This document shows positions 33,254 through 41,800 of a stretch of DNA of 64,000 nt, in pieces. The DNA is from Nocardioides luti (GTDB lineage: Bacteria; Actinomycetota; Actinomycetes; Propionibacteriales; Nocardioidaceae): contig NZ_JACKXE010000001.1 in assembly GCF_014212315.1 (NCBI RefSeq), positions 2,728,001 to 2,792,000 on the forward strand, given 5' to 3'. The notes beneath the pieces were generated by a model, which saw nothing but the letters and a program-made list of their open reading frames with translations, searched no databases and was not told the DNA's origin. The number at the start of each line of letters is the position of its first letter. The stretch's first letter is position 1. Position numbers and translations under genes: made by a program.

Positions 33254-34078
33254 TCAGGAGCCGATCGTGTCCAGCACATGCAGGTCCTCGTCGTCGAGGG
33301 ACAGCCGGTCGGCGGCCATGTTCTCCTCGAGGTGCGCGACCGAGGAGGTGCCGGGGATCAGCAGGATGTTCGGGGAGCGCTGGAGCAGCCAGGCCAGGGC
33401 GACCTGCATCGGGGTGGCGCCGTGCTTGGCGGCCACCTGGTCGACGGTGGACTCCTGCAGCGGGCTGAAGCCGCCGAGCGGGAAGAACGGCACGTAGAAG
33501 ATGCCCTGCTCGTTCAGTGAGTCGATGAAGGCGTCGTCGCGGCGCTGGGCGAGGTTGTACTCGTTCTGCACGCACGCCACCGGCGCGATCTGCTGCAGCT
33601 CCTCGACCTCGGAGGCGTCCACGTTGCTGAGGCCCAGGTCTCCGATGAGGCCCTGCGAGCGCAGGTCGGCGAGGACCGTCCACTGCTCGGCCATCGAGCC
33701 CTCGTGGCCGTCCATCTTCCGCAGGTTGACCGCACCGAGGCGCTCGACCGCGAGCCGTCCCAGGTTGTCGTGGACTGCCTGCCTGATCTCGTCGGGGGAG
33801 AACGCCGGCAGCCAGGCGCCGGTGTCGTCGCGGCGGGCGCCGACCTTGGTGACCAGCACCAGCTCCGACGGGTAGGGGTGGAGGGTCTCGCGGATCAGGT
33901 CGTTGGTGACGTACGGGCCGTAGTAGTCGCTGGTGTCGATGTGGTCCACGCCGAGCTCGATCGCCCGCTCGAGGACGCGGGCGGCCTCGGCCGGGTCGGC
34001 CGGGGGACCGAAGATGTGGGGGCCGCTGAGCCGCATCGCGCCGTAGCCGATGCGCTTGACGTCGGAGAGTCGCTTCAT
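33254..34078 (-). CDS. Aldo/keto reductase
   Basis: A 274-residue TIM-barrel protein. The DTSDYYG stretch holds the catalytic Asp (D48) and Tyr (Y53), and the catalytic Lys is in VTKVGAR (K78). The usual His of the tetrad is not found: the strand reads AVNLRKMDG in place of the xxLHxxD form, as in the YdbC-like subgroup. Cofactor site LIPGTSSVAHLEEN near the end is intact, so NADPH binding is likely. Substrate unknown. Convergent with acdS across repeat array F2. Confidence 0.85.
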   Translation of the reverse strand: MKRLSDVKRIGYGAMRLSGPHIFGPPADPAEAARVLERAIELGVDHIDTSDYYGPYVTNDLIRETLHPYPSELVLVTKVGARRDDTGAWLPAFSPDEIRQAVHDNLGRLAVERLGAVNLRKMDGHEGSMAEQWTVLADLRSQGLIGDLGLSNVDASEVEELQQIAPVACVQNEYNLAQRRDDAFIDSLNEQGIFYVPFFPLGGFSPLQESTVDQVAAKHGATPMQVALAWLLQRSPNILLIPGTSSVAHLEENMAADRLSLDDEDLHVLDTIGS

Positions 34079-34139
34079 GCCTCCAGCCTGCCCGTCGCGG
34101 CGTCGCGAACCAACCCGGAGTGCGCTCTAGGCTGGCCGC

Positions 34140-34964
34140 ATGAGCGCTGTTCCCCTGCAGACGCGGGCGACGTCCCACGTCACTTGCACCGTCGTGGACG
34201 GCGTCGCCCAGGTGCGGCTCGACCGCCCCGACAAGCTGAACGCCCTCACCCTCGACCTCCTCGACGACCTGGTGGCGACCGCCCGTGCGCTGCGCCGGGA
34301 CCGCACGCTGCGGGCCGTCGTCATCGCCGGCGAGGGCGACGCCTTCTGCGCGGGACTCGACTTCGCGTCGGTGATGCGGCAGCCCGCGCGGATCGCGGCG
34401 GCGTTCGTGCCGCGGCCCTGGCGCGGGACCAACACCTTCCAGGAGGCCTGCTGGGCCTGGCGCCGGATCCCCGTGCCGGTCGTCGCGGCCGTGCACGGGC
34501 ACTGCCTCGGCGGCGGGCTGCAGATCGCGCTCGCCGCCGACTTCCGCTTCGCGACGCCCGACTCGCGATGGTCGGTGCTCGAGGGCAAGTGGGGGATCAT
34601 CCCCGACATGTCGGGCATCCGCAGCCTGGCGCAGCTCGTGGGCATCGACGTCGCCAAGCGGCTGACGATGACCGCCGAGGTGGTCACCGGGGCGCAGGCG
34701 CTCGAGCTCGGCCTGCTCACCGGCCTCGACGACGACCCGCTGGCGGCCGCCGCCGCCCTGGTCGAGCAGCTCAAGCTGCGCTCGCCCGACCAGCTCGCGG
34801 CCGCCAAGCGGCTCTTCGACGACACCTGGACGGCGAGCCCCCGGCGTACCTTCGCGCGCGAGCGCCTCGAGCAGGCCTTCCTCCTCGCGGCCCGCAACAC
34901 CAAGGTCGCCCGCGAGGCGGCCGCACGGAAGGTGGCGCCGGAGTTCGGTCCCCGGGGCCGATGA
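34140..34964 (+). CDS. Crotonase (enoyl-CoA hydratase/isomerase) family protein
   Basis: A 274-residue crotonase-fold protein. The oxyanion-hole loops are DAFCAGLDF and HGHCLGGGLQ. One of the two hydratase Glu residues is changed to Gln (GGGLQIALAAD, normally GGGxELA), while the second is kept in VLEGKWGIIPDMSG, with an Asp added at PDM. So plain hydration of enoyl-CoA is doubtful; isomerase or related activity on an acyl-CoA is more likely. The next gene starts within its stop (ATGA at 34961-34964), although a propeller protein is an unexpected partner. Confidence 0.85.
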   Translation: MSAVPLQTRATSHVTCTVVDGVAQVRLDRPDKLNALTLDLLDDLVATARALRRDRTLRAVVIAGEGDAFCAGLDFASVMRQPARIAAAFVPRPWRGTNTFQEACWAWRRIPVPVVAAVHGHCLGGGLQIALAADFRFATPDSRWSVLEGKWGIIPDMSGIRSLAQLVGIDVAKRLTMTAEVVTGAQALELGLLTGLDDDPLAAAAALVEQLKLRSPDQLAAAKRLFDDTWTASPRRTFARERLEQAFLLAARNTKVAREAAARKVAPEFGPRGR

Positions 34965-36589
34965 GGTTCCAGCGTTCCCTCGCCCTGCTGGGCGTCGCGT
35001 TCCTGTGGTGGGCGCTCGGGCCGTGGGTGCCCCTCGTGCTGCTGGTCGCGCTCGTGGTGCCGTACACCCGGCGCTGGATCTGGTGGTGGCTCGACCCCAC
35101 CTGGAAGGTCGCCGGCATCTGGGCCGCCACCGTGCTCGCACTCGTCGGGCTGGTGGTGCTCGTGCCCGACGGCTGGCTGCCGATCCCGCCGGGGCCGGGC
35201 GCCTGGGTGACGCAGGGGTACGTCGGGCGGCCGGCCGTCGCGCAGCCGGTCCGGATGACGCTGCCGCAGCACCCGGGCCTGGCCCCGGCCGGGCAGAGCT
35301 CGATGCACGACGACCCGTGGGCGAGCGACGCCTACGCGTGGGCCGGCCCGCTGGGGGAGTCGCCCGAGGTCGACACGTCCTGGTTCGGGCTCGAGGAGTG
35401 CGCGACGCTGGCCGTCGACGGCGAGGGCCGGCTGGTCGGGCTGTGCGGCGACCTCCACGGACCGACGCTGCACGTCATCGACCCGGACTCGATGCGGCCG
35501 GTGGCGACCAAGGACCTGCCGGACCGGTCGGCGGCCGGCTCGGACACGGCGTCCTGGAAGCCGTGGGAGGACCTCTGCGCCGGCGCCTACTTCTACCTCG
35601 ACGACCGGGACCAGGCCGTCGTCGCCACCACCGACCGGCACGTGCTGGTCGTCTCGACGCACGACTCCGAGGGCGACCCGGACCTGACCACGCAGGCGAG
35701 CTACGACCTGACCTCGGTGGTGCCGCGGAGCGACTGCCTGCTCGCGCTGATGCCGGACTGGGACGGCACGATCTGGTGGGTCACGCAGGACGGCCGGGTC
35801 GGCACGATCGACCCTGGCTCGGGCGACACCACGGTGCTCGACCTCGACGAGGAGGTCGCGAACTCGATCGCGGTCGACGCGGGCGGCGGGGTGTACGTCG
35901 TCACGACCGAGGCGACCTACCGGATCACCCGCGGGCGCACCGGCCCGCCCCGGGTGACTTGGCGGACGGCGTACGACCGCGGCTCGGAGGAGAAGTCCGG
36001 CCAGCTGAGCCAGGGCAGCGGCACCACGCCGACCCTGCTGCCCGGCGGCCTGCTCGCGATCACCGACAACGCGGACCCGCGGATGCACGTGGTGTTCCTC
36101 CGGCGCGAGGACGGTGCCGAGGTCTGCCGCGCCGCCGTCTTCGGCGACGACGAGAGCGCGACGGAGAACTCGCTGGTGTCCGTCGGCGGCGGGGGCGTCG
36201 TCGTCGAGAACAACCACGGGTACGACGGCCCGCTCAGCACCGTGCTCGGCCGGACCACCGACGCGGGGCTGGCGCGCGTCGACGTGGTCGGCAGCACGTG
36301 CCGCGTCGCCTGGACCGCGGACGTCGCGGCCCCGTCCTCGGTCGCGAAGGTGTCGCTGGCGAACGGCCTGCTCTACGCCTACACCAAGGAGCACAGCTGG
36401 TGGCTGGCCGACGCGTGGTACGTGTCCGCCTTCGACGTCCGCACCGGCCGCCGGGTCTTCGCCGTCCGCACCGGCACCGGCCTGCTGCGCAACAACCACT
36501 ACGCCGCGATCACGATCACCCCCGACAGCTCGTTGTACGTCGCCACGCTCGGCGGGCTGGTGCGGGTGCGGGACCGCGGGGTGGGGTGA
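34961..36589 (+). CDS. Membrane-anchored beta-propeller protein
   Basis: A 542-residue protein. Two or three membrane segments at the N-terminus (LALLGVAFLWWALGPWVPLV, LLVALVVPYT, then WAATVLALVGLVVLVPDGWL near residue 60) are followed by about 450 extracytoplasmic residues. These form a repeat of beta blades: TLAVDGEGRLVGLCGD, TIWWVTQDGRVGTIDPGSG, SIAVDAGGGVYVVTTEATY and the last DSSLYVATLGGLVRV. The pattern is that of SMP-30/PQQ-like sensors or scaffolds. No catalytic motif. Coupled to the crotonase gene. Convergent with the SDR at 36712 over a long palindrome. Confidence 0.75.
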   Translation: MRFQRSLALLGVAFLWWALGPWVPLVLLVALVVPYTRRWIWWWLDPTWKVAGIWAATVLALVGLVVLVPDGWLPIPPGPGAWVTQGYVGRPAVAQPVRMTLPQHPGLAPAGQSSMHDDPWASDAYAWAGPLGESPEVDTSWFGLEECATLAVDGEGRLVGLCGDLHGPTLHVIDPDSMRPVATKDLPDRSAAGSDTASWKPWEDLCAGAYFYLDDRDQAVVATTDRHVLVVSTHDSEGDPDLTTQASYDLTSVVPRSDCLLALMPDWDGTIWWVTQDGRVGTIDPGSGDTTVLDLDEEVANSIAVDAGGGVYVVTTEATYRITRGRTGPPRVTWRTAYDRGSEEKSGQLSQGSGTTPTLLPGGLLAITDNADPRMHVVFLRREDGAEVCRAAVFGDDESATENSLVSVGGGGVVVENNHGYDGPLSTVLGRTTDAGLARVDVVGSTCRVAWTADVAAPSSVAKVSLANGLLYAYTKEHSWWLADAWYVSAFDVRTGRRVFAVRTGTGLLRNNHYAAITITPDSSLYVATLGGLVRVRDRGVG

Positions 36590-36617
36590 GAGCGGCTCTG
36601 CCGCCGGCCGGTCGGTC

Positions 36618-36705
36618 GCTTCATCACGGGATGCAGTCGGAGTGGTGCTTCCCACGGTGAGCTCGCCGTGGGAACCCACGCTTCGCCTGCATCCCGTGAT
36701 GAAGC
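36618..36705. repeat. Long nested palindrome (cruciform-type), bidirectional terminator candidate
   Basis: A perfect 19-bp inverted repeat (36618-36636 with 36687-36705, GCTTCATCACGGGATGCAG) encloses a second one, TTCCCACGG (36649-36657) with CCGTGGGAA (36666-36674). It is situated between convergent stops at 36589 and 36712. No second copy in this window. Confidence 0.8.
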
Positions 36706-36711
36706 AGCGGC

Positions 36712-37689
36712 TCAGGGGAAGCGGATGCCCGTCACCCGCTCGGACAGCTCCCACAGCCGCCGCTGCGCGTCCTCGTCGTACGACGCCCTGCTGCTGGTGA
36801 CCACCTGGGGCAGGCCGGCCATCTCGCCGAGGCCGCCGGGTCCGCAGTACGTCGCCCCCGGGAGGTCGGCCGTCGCCGCCATCAGGGTCGGCCAGGCGCC
36901 CATCGCGGCCGGCTGCGAGACCGCCTTCACGGCCGCGTCGAGGATCGTGGCGCGGCTCCCACGGGCCCGGCCGTACTGCCCGTTCGCGGCCAGGTGCGTC
37001 CCCGCGAAGCCCGGGTGCGCGGCCAGCGCCTTGAGCGGGAGGCCCGCACGGCGGGCGCGGCGGTCCAGCTCGTAGGTGAGGAGCAGGTTCGCCAGCTTGG
37101 TCTCGCCGTAGGTCGCCCAGCGCCGGTGCCGCCGCCCGCGTCCGCGCCCGCCGGTGTCGCGCGGGTCGTCGAGCGGGGCGCGGCGCGCGATCCGGTGGAA
37201 CTGCGACGAGACGGCGACGACGCGGGTGTCCCGGGTGTCGCCGGCCTTGTCACCGGCCTCGCCGCCCGCGAGGAGCTGCGGCAGCAGCAGCCCGGTCAGC
37301 AGGAACGGCCCGTAGTGGTTGGTCGCGAGCTGCTGCTCGAGGCCGTCGGGCGTGCGGTGGTACGCCGTCCCCATGACGCCGGCGTTGTTGACGAGCACGT
37401 GGATCGGTCCCAGGCGCGCGGCGTCGTCGGCGGCGCGGCGCACCGAGCCCAGGTCGGCCAGGTCGACGACGAGCCGTTCGAGGGCCGCCCCCGGGACCTG
37501 CTCGCGGATCGCGGTGGCCGCCTCGGCGAGCTTGGCCGGCGTACGACCAGCGAGGACGACGCGGGCACCCTTCCGGGCCAGCTCGAGCGCGGTCGTGTGG
37601 CCGATGCCCCCGACCGACGGGCCGGTCACGACGACCGTGCGGCCGGTCTGGTCGGGGAGGTCGGCGAGGTGCCAGTGGCCGTCGGTCAC
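36712..37689 (-). CDS. SDR-family oxidoreductase (retinol-dehydrogenase-like)
   Basis: A 325-residue short-chain dehydrogenase. Nucleotide site VVVTGPSVGGIGHTTALELA (with one extra Gly against TGxxxGIG), NNAGVMG, the Ser region VAVSSQFH, and YGETKLAN with Tyr and Lys of the active site. Length and the HPGF motif fit the retinol-dehydrogenase/WWOX-like branch, which uses NADP (Arg in AGRTPAKL). The stop/start overlap with the mycothiol-type enzyme upstream (37686-37689) makes them one transcript. Substrate unknown. Confidence 0.87.
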   Translation of the reverse strand: MTDGHWHLADLPDQTGRTVVVTGPSVGGIGHTTALELARKGARVVLAGRTPAKLAEAATAIREQVPGAALERLVVDLADLGSVRRAADDAARLGPIHVLVNNAGVMGTAYHRTPDGLEQQLATNHYGPFLLTGLLLPQLLAGGEAGDKAGDTRDTRVVAVSSQFHRIARRAPLDDPRDTGGRGRGRRHRRWATYGETKLANLLLTYELDRRARRAGLPLKALAAHPGFAGTHLAANGQYGRARGSRATILDAAVKAVSQPAAMGAWPTLMAATADLPGATYCGPGGLGEMAGLPQVVTSSRASYDEDAQRRLWELSERVTGIRFP

Positions 37690-38522
37690 GGCGTGGTCGC
37701 GAGGTTCGCGAGCACCCGCTCGCCGAGCGCCTCGTCACCCTCGACGCGCACGGTGCCCGGGGCGGCGCAGCGGCCACCGGCCAGGCAGATGAAGGACTCG
37801 CGGTCCATCGCGAGGCGGACGGTGGGGTCGGCCGGCGCCCGGGGCAGCCGCTCGCCGCGGCCGGCGTCGTTGACGGCGTACGCCGCGGGCTCGCTGCCCT
37901 CGACCTCGAGGACCGCCGTCGTACCGGCGGGCGCACCGACCCTCTTGGCGAGCACGAAGCCCAGGCTCTCGGCGAGGTAGTCGGCCACGTGCTTCGCCGC
38001 CGGGGTGTCGAGCCCGCCCGGGCGACCGATCGCCCGGCGTACGTCCTGCTCGTGCATCCAGACGTCGAGCGGACGGTTGCGCAGCAGCGTGCCCCAGCTC
38101 CACGGCACCCCGCCGAAGATGGTCTCCGGCCTGGCGCTCGCGTCGGTGGGCGGGTCGGCCAGCAGCGCGGTGTGGCGCCGCGTGGCGGCCTCGCGGATCT
38201 CGTTGATGATCTCGTCGGGGGTGCGCTCGCGGCGGGCGACGACGCCCTGCTCCGTGTAGAGCCCCATCAGCCCGGTCACGTGCGCCGGCTGCCCCACGTC
38301 GACGGTCTCCTCGGGCGCGCCGGCGAGGATGCCCTCGAGGTGCGCGATGTGAGCGGCCACCGCCTGCACGTCCCAGCCGGCGAGGTCGGTCGGCGTCGAC
38401 CACTGCTCGGCGGGGATCTTCTCGAGGAGCCCGGTGAAGTCGTTGATCGCCTGCCACCAGACGTCGACGTACCCCGCGAGCAGCTGCTGGTCGGTGGTGC
38501 CCTGGTCGCCCTCGTCGCTCAT
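37686..38522 (-). CDS. Maleylpyruvate-isomerase-family mycothiol-dependent enzyme
   Basis: A 278-residue protein with the DinB-like four-helix fold of the MDMPI group. The helix pair WWQAINDFTGLLEKIPAEQW and GWDVQAVAAHIAHLEGIL holds the first metal His, and DVWMHEQDVRRAIGRPG holds the second His and Asp. The C-terminal half is the MDMPI C-domain. Members act in mycothiol-dependent isomerisation or detoxification, which fits an actinobacterium. First gene of an operon with the SDR (4-base overlap). Repeat F3 copy 1 lies just upstream. Confidence 0.85.
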   Translation of the reverse strand: MSDEGDQGTTDQQLLAGYVDVWWQAINDFTGLLEKIPAEQWSTPTDLAGWDVQAVAAHIAHLEGILAGAPEETVDVGQPAHVTGLMGLYTEQGVVARRERTPDEIINEIREAATRRHTALLADPPTDASARPETIFGGVPWSWGTLLRNRPLDVWMHEQDVRRAIGRPGGLDTPAAKHVADYLAESLGFVLAKRVGAPAGTTAVLEVEGSEPAAYAVNDAGRGERLPRAPADPTVRLAMDRESFICLAGGRCAAPGTVRVEGDEALGERVLANLATTP

Positions 38523-38573
38523 GCGCGGCAGCGTACTGGCCGGTGGCGCCGGCAGGAGGCGACCCCGGCGCGA

Positions 38574-38652
38574 GCTGGTGTCATGGAACTGGCGCTGGTG
38601 TCATGGAATTCCATGACAGGAGCGCCAGTTTCACCGGGTACCCGGTGAAACT
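38574..38652. repeat. Palindromic repeat F3, copy 1
   Basis: A 44-bp palindrome at 38587-38630 (arms AACTGGCGCT / AGCGCCAGTT, interior TGTCATGGAA / TTCCATGACA, with GG-GG mismatches between) is followed without gap by a perfect 22-bp palindrome at 38629-38650 centred on GGTACC. A partial direct repeat (GGTGTCATGGAA) precedes them. It is downstream of the minus-strand luciferase-like gene and upstream of the MDMPI gene. Copy 2 is at 43525-43601. Confidence 0.9.
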
Positions 38653-38659
38653 GCCCCCC

Positions 38660-39505
38660 TCACACCACCCGCGGCGGCCCCGCCTCGATCCGCCGCCGCA
38701 CGTCGTCGAGCGAGTCGGTGCGCCAGTGGAACGCGTCCACCCACCAGGTCGCGCCGACCTCGGCGTACCCCAACGGGCGCTCGTCGGCCGGCCCGTCGGA
38801 GCGCGCCCAGACCAGCGCGTCGAAGGGGACGGCCTCCTGCGGCGTCCCGGCCCGGGCCTCGCGGATCACGGCCAGGCAGGCGGCGTACTCCTCGGGCGTC
38901 GGCACGTGGAACTCCTTCCACAGGGGCACGACGCCTTCGTACCGCGCCGCGCGCAGCAGCGGCTTGCGGTTCGGCCACCACCCGGCGACCCAGAACGGGA
39001 TCCGGTCCTGCACCGTCGTGTCGTGCAGGACCGCGCCGTCGAGGCGGTACGCCGTGCCCTCGTGGTCGATCGGTCCGTCCTCCTCGAGAAGCCGCCGCAC
39101 GATCTCGAGCGACTCGTCGAGCACCGCCGCCCGGTGCTTCGCGGGGGTCGGGTCGCCGACCGGCGCGAAGTCGACGTCGTCGCCGTTGCCGATGCCGAGC
39201 ACCAGCCGCCCGCCGGACAGCTGGTCGAGGCTGGCGAGCTCGCGCGCGACCTTCCACGGCCGGCGCCGGGCCAGCGGCGTCACGAGCGTTCCGAACCGGA
39301 CCCGGCTGGTCGCCAGCGCGATCGCGGTCAGCGCCACGGTCGTGTCCGCGCCACCTCGCCCGAGCGGGTCCCAGAGCAGGTGGTCCCAGATGAAGAAGCC
39401 GTCCCAGCCGGCCTCCTCGGCGGACCGCGCCAGCTCACCCACCGTCCGCGCGTCGAAGTCGCCGAACGTCGGCAGGCACACGGCTGTCCTGAGCGGGGTC
39501 GTCAT
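38660..39505 (-). CDS. LLM-class F420/FMN-dependent oxidoreductase
   Basis: A 281-residue luciferase-like enzyme: VCLPTFGDFDARTVGELARSAE, WDGFFIWDHLL, VRFGTLVTPLARRRPWKVARE, the LSGGRLVLGIGNG turn, and WVAGWWPNRKPLLRAARYEGV. This set is closest to the F420-dependent subgroup common in actinobacteria. Substrate unknown. Single gene, divergent from the thioredoxin-NHL gene at 39595 with 89 bases between. Confidence 0.85.
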   Translation of the reverse strand: MTTPLRTAVCLPTFGDFDARTVGELARSAEEAGWDGFFIWDHLLWDPLGRGGADTTVALTAIALATSRVRFGTLVTPLARRRPWKVARELASLDQLSGGRLVLGIGNGDDVDFAPVGDPTPAKHRAAVLDESLEIVRRLLEEDGPIDHEGTAYRLDGAVLHDTTVQDRIPFWVAGWWPNRKPLLRAARYEGVVPLWKEFHVPTPEEYAACLAVIREARAGTPQEAVPFDALVWARSDGPADERPLGYAEVGATWWVDAFHWRTDSLDDVRRRIEAGPPRVV

Positions 39506-39594
39506 GCCTGCACCCTAGGTCGGGCGGCGGACGACGCCCGCCCGGATGCCGAACCCCGTCGGCCGCACGCCCACCCCGGACGGACAATGGCGTC

Positions 39595-41364
39595 ATGACC
39601 GCCCGCGTCCGCGCCCCCGAGCTCGTCGGCCGGGGCTGGCTCAACACCGACGGCCCGATCGCGCTGCGTGACCTGCGCGGCCGCTTCGTGCTGCTCGACT
39701 TCTGGACGTTCTGCTGCATCAACTGCCTGCACGTCCTCGACGAGCTGCGCCCCGTCGAGGAGAAGTACGCCGACGAGCTGGTCGCCATCGGCGTGCACTC
39801 GCCCAAGTTCGTCCACGAGGCGGACCCGGTCGCCCTGGCCCAGGCCGTCGAGCGCTACTCCGTCCACCACCCCGTCCTCGACGACCCCGAGCTGGTGACC
39901 TGGCAGGCCTACACCGCCCGCGCCTGGCCGACCCTGGTGCTGGTCGACCCGGAGGGCTACGTCGTGGGGCAGTACGCCGGGGAGGGCCACGCGCACGCGA
40001 TCGACGCGCTGCTCGCCGAGCTGGTCCCGCAGCACCGCGAGCGCGGGACGCTCCAGCCCGGCGACTCGCCGTACGTCCCTCCCGTCGTGGAGCCCACCGA
40101 CCTCCGCTTCCCCGCCACGGCGGTCGCGCTCCCGGGCGGCGGCACGCTCGTCGCCGACGCCGGCCACGACGAGGTCGTCGAGCTCGACGCCGACGGTGCG
40201 GTGGTCCGCCGCTTCACCGGCTTCCGCGAGCCGAACGGCCTGTGCCTGCTGCCCGACGACGTCGCCGCCGAGGTGGGGTACGACGTGGTCGTCGCCGACA
40301 CCGTGCACCACCAGCTCCGCGGCATCGCGCTCGGGACCGGTGAGGTGTCGGTGCTGGCGGGCGACGGCGGCCAGTGGTTCCAGGGCGACGGCACCAGCCG
40401 CCTCTCGAGCCCGTGGGACGTCGCCTGGTGGCAGGACCGCGTCTGGGTCGCGATGGCCGGCATCCACCAGCTGTGGACCCTCGACCCGCGCACCGGCGAC
40501 CTCACGGTCGTCGCCGGCACCACCAACGAGGGCCTGCTCGACGGTCCGGCGGAGGAGGCGTGGTTCGCCCAGACCTCCGGCTTCGCCCCCGACGGCGACC
40601 GGCTCTGGATCGCCGACAGCGAGACCTCGTCCCTGCGCTGGGTGCAGGTCGACAGCGACGGCGACGGTGACGGGGACGGGCCCACTGTCCACACCGCCGT
40701 CGGCTCCGGGCTCTTCGACTTCGGCTTCCGTGACGGTCCGGCCGAACAGGCGCTGCTGCAGCACCCGCTCGGCGTGACGGTGCTGCCGGACCACAGCGTC
40801 GCGGTCTGCGACACCTACAACGGCGCCGTCCGCCGCTTCGACCCCGCCACGGCCACCATGACGACCCTGGCGACCGACCTGGCCGAGCCGAGCGGGGCCT
40901 ACGTCGACGGGACGCACCTGGTCGTCGTCGAGTCCGGTGCGCACCGCCTGACCCGGGTCGCCCTGGGTGCCGCCGCCACCGTCACCGACGGGTTCGCGCA
41001 CAGCACCCGGCGCCCGGTCACCGAGGTGGGCGCCACGGTCGAGCTGGTGGTGGCCTTCGAGCCGCCGCCCGGCCAGAAGGTCGACGACCGCTTCGGCCCG
41101 CCCTCCCAGCTGGTCGTCTCGGCGACGCCTGCCTCGCTGATCCGCGACGGTGACGGCCGCGGCACCGCCCTCACGCGGACGCTCGTGCTCGACCCGCAGG
41201 TCGGGGAGGGCGTGCTGCACGTCGCGGCCCGGGCCGCGTCGTGCGACGTCGAGGGCGGCGAGGGCGCGGCCTGCCGGATGCACCAGCAGGACTGGGGTGT
41301 CCCGGTCCGGATCGGCGAGGACGGCGACGTCACGCTGCTGCTGCCGCTGGGCACCGCGGGCTGA
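39595..41364 (+). CDS. Thioredoxin-like/NHL-repeat protein (NHLRC2 type)
   Basis: A 589-residue protein. The N-terminal 150 residues are a thioredoxin-like domain with an unusual active site FCCINC (C41 and C44 are the CxxC pair, with C40 before). It is followed by NHL propeller blades, for instance SSPWDVAWWQDRVWVAMAG, TTNEGLLDGPAEEAWF and LLQHPLGVTVLPDHSVAVCD. A C-terminal beta domain with HVAARAASCDVEGGEG ends it. The order is that of NHLRC2 relatives in animals and many actinobacteria, likely a cytoplasmic redox-linked scaffold. No signal peptide, Met-Thr-Ala start. An Asp/Gly run (DSDGDGDGDG) makes an extra loop. Confidence 0.9.
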   Translation: MTARVRAPELVGRGWLNTDGPIALRDLRGRFVLLDFWTFCCINCLHVLDELRPVEEKYADELVAIGVHSPKFVHEADPVALAQAVERYSVHHPVLDDPELVTWQAYTARAWPTLVLVDPEGYVVGQYAGEGHAHAIDALLAELVPQHRERGTLQPGDSPYVPPVVEPTDLRFPATAVALPGGGTLVADAGHDEVVELDADGAVVRRFTGFREPNGLCLLPDDVAAEVGYDVVVADTVHHQLRGIALGTGEVSVLAGDGGQWFQGDGTSRLSSPWDVAWWQDRVWVAMAGIHQLWTLDPRTGDLTVVAGTTNEGLLDGPAEEAWFAQTSGFAPDGDRLWIADSETSSLRWVQVDSDGDGDGDGPTVHTAVGSGLFDFGFRDGPAEQALLQHPLGVTVLPDHSVAVCDTYNGAVRRFDPATATMTTLATDLAEPSGAYVDGTHLVVVESGAHRLTRVALGAAATVTDGFAHSTRRPVTEVGATVELVVAFEPPPGQKVDDRFGPPSQLVVSATPASLIRDGDGRGTALTRTLVLDPQVGEGVLHVAARAASCDVEGGEGAACRMHQQDWGVPVRIGEDGDVTLLLPLGTAG

Positions 41365-41371
41365 GGACCGC

Positions 41372-41800
41372 TCAGCGGCAGCCGTTCCGGGTGCCCGGCG
41401 TGACCTCGCCCGTCCTCGACGCGTAGCCGGCGGAGTCGCCGTCGGCCGAGGCGCAGATCGTCATCGCGCCGGCGCCGTCGACGCCGTACTGGATCGTGAA
41501 GCCGTCCGCCTGGTCGATGCCGACGACCTGCTGGTACTCCGGAGACCCGGGCTTCGGGTACTTCCCGTTGGCCGTCTTGTACGCCTCGAGGTTCTTCGAC
41601 AGCAGCGTCACGACGGGGATGGCCTCGTTCATCGAGACACCCTCCGAGCTCGCCGAGGGGCGTGCCGACGAGGGGTCCGCCGAAGCGGCCGACGAGACGG
41701 GGCCGGTCGCGGCGGCGTCGGGCTCGTCGCCCGAGCCGCAGCCGGCGAGAACGAGCGATCCGACCAGGGCGAGCACGGCAGCACGGTGGGTCAGGCGCAT
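41372..41800 (-). CDS. Lipoprotein with pilin-like C-terminal domain
   Basis: A 142-residue protein from ATG 41800 with a fitting ribosome site (GGGAGA). Lipobox LVLAGC is present, so the protein is a lipoprotein; a Ser/Ala-rich linker follows. The last 85 residues (VVTLLSKNLEAYKTANGKYPKP, then GFTIQYGVDGAGAMTICAS and GTRNGC) look like the globular domain of type IV pilin/pseudopilin proteins, with two Cys near the end that could pair. The pilin N-terminal helix and prepilin cleavage site are absent. It converges on the thioredoxin-NHL gene with 7 bases between. Function not known. Confidence 0.65.
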   Translation of the reverse strand: MRLTHRAAVLALVGSLVLAGCGSGDEPDAAATGPVSSAASADPSSARPSASSEGVSMNEAIPVVTLLSKNLEAYKTANGKYPKPGSPEYQQVVGIDQADGFTIQYGVDGAGAMTICASADGDSAGYASRTGEVTPGTRNGCR

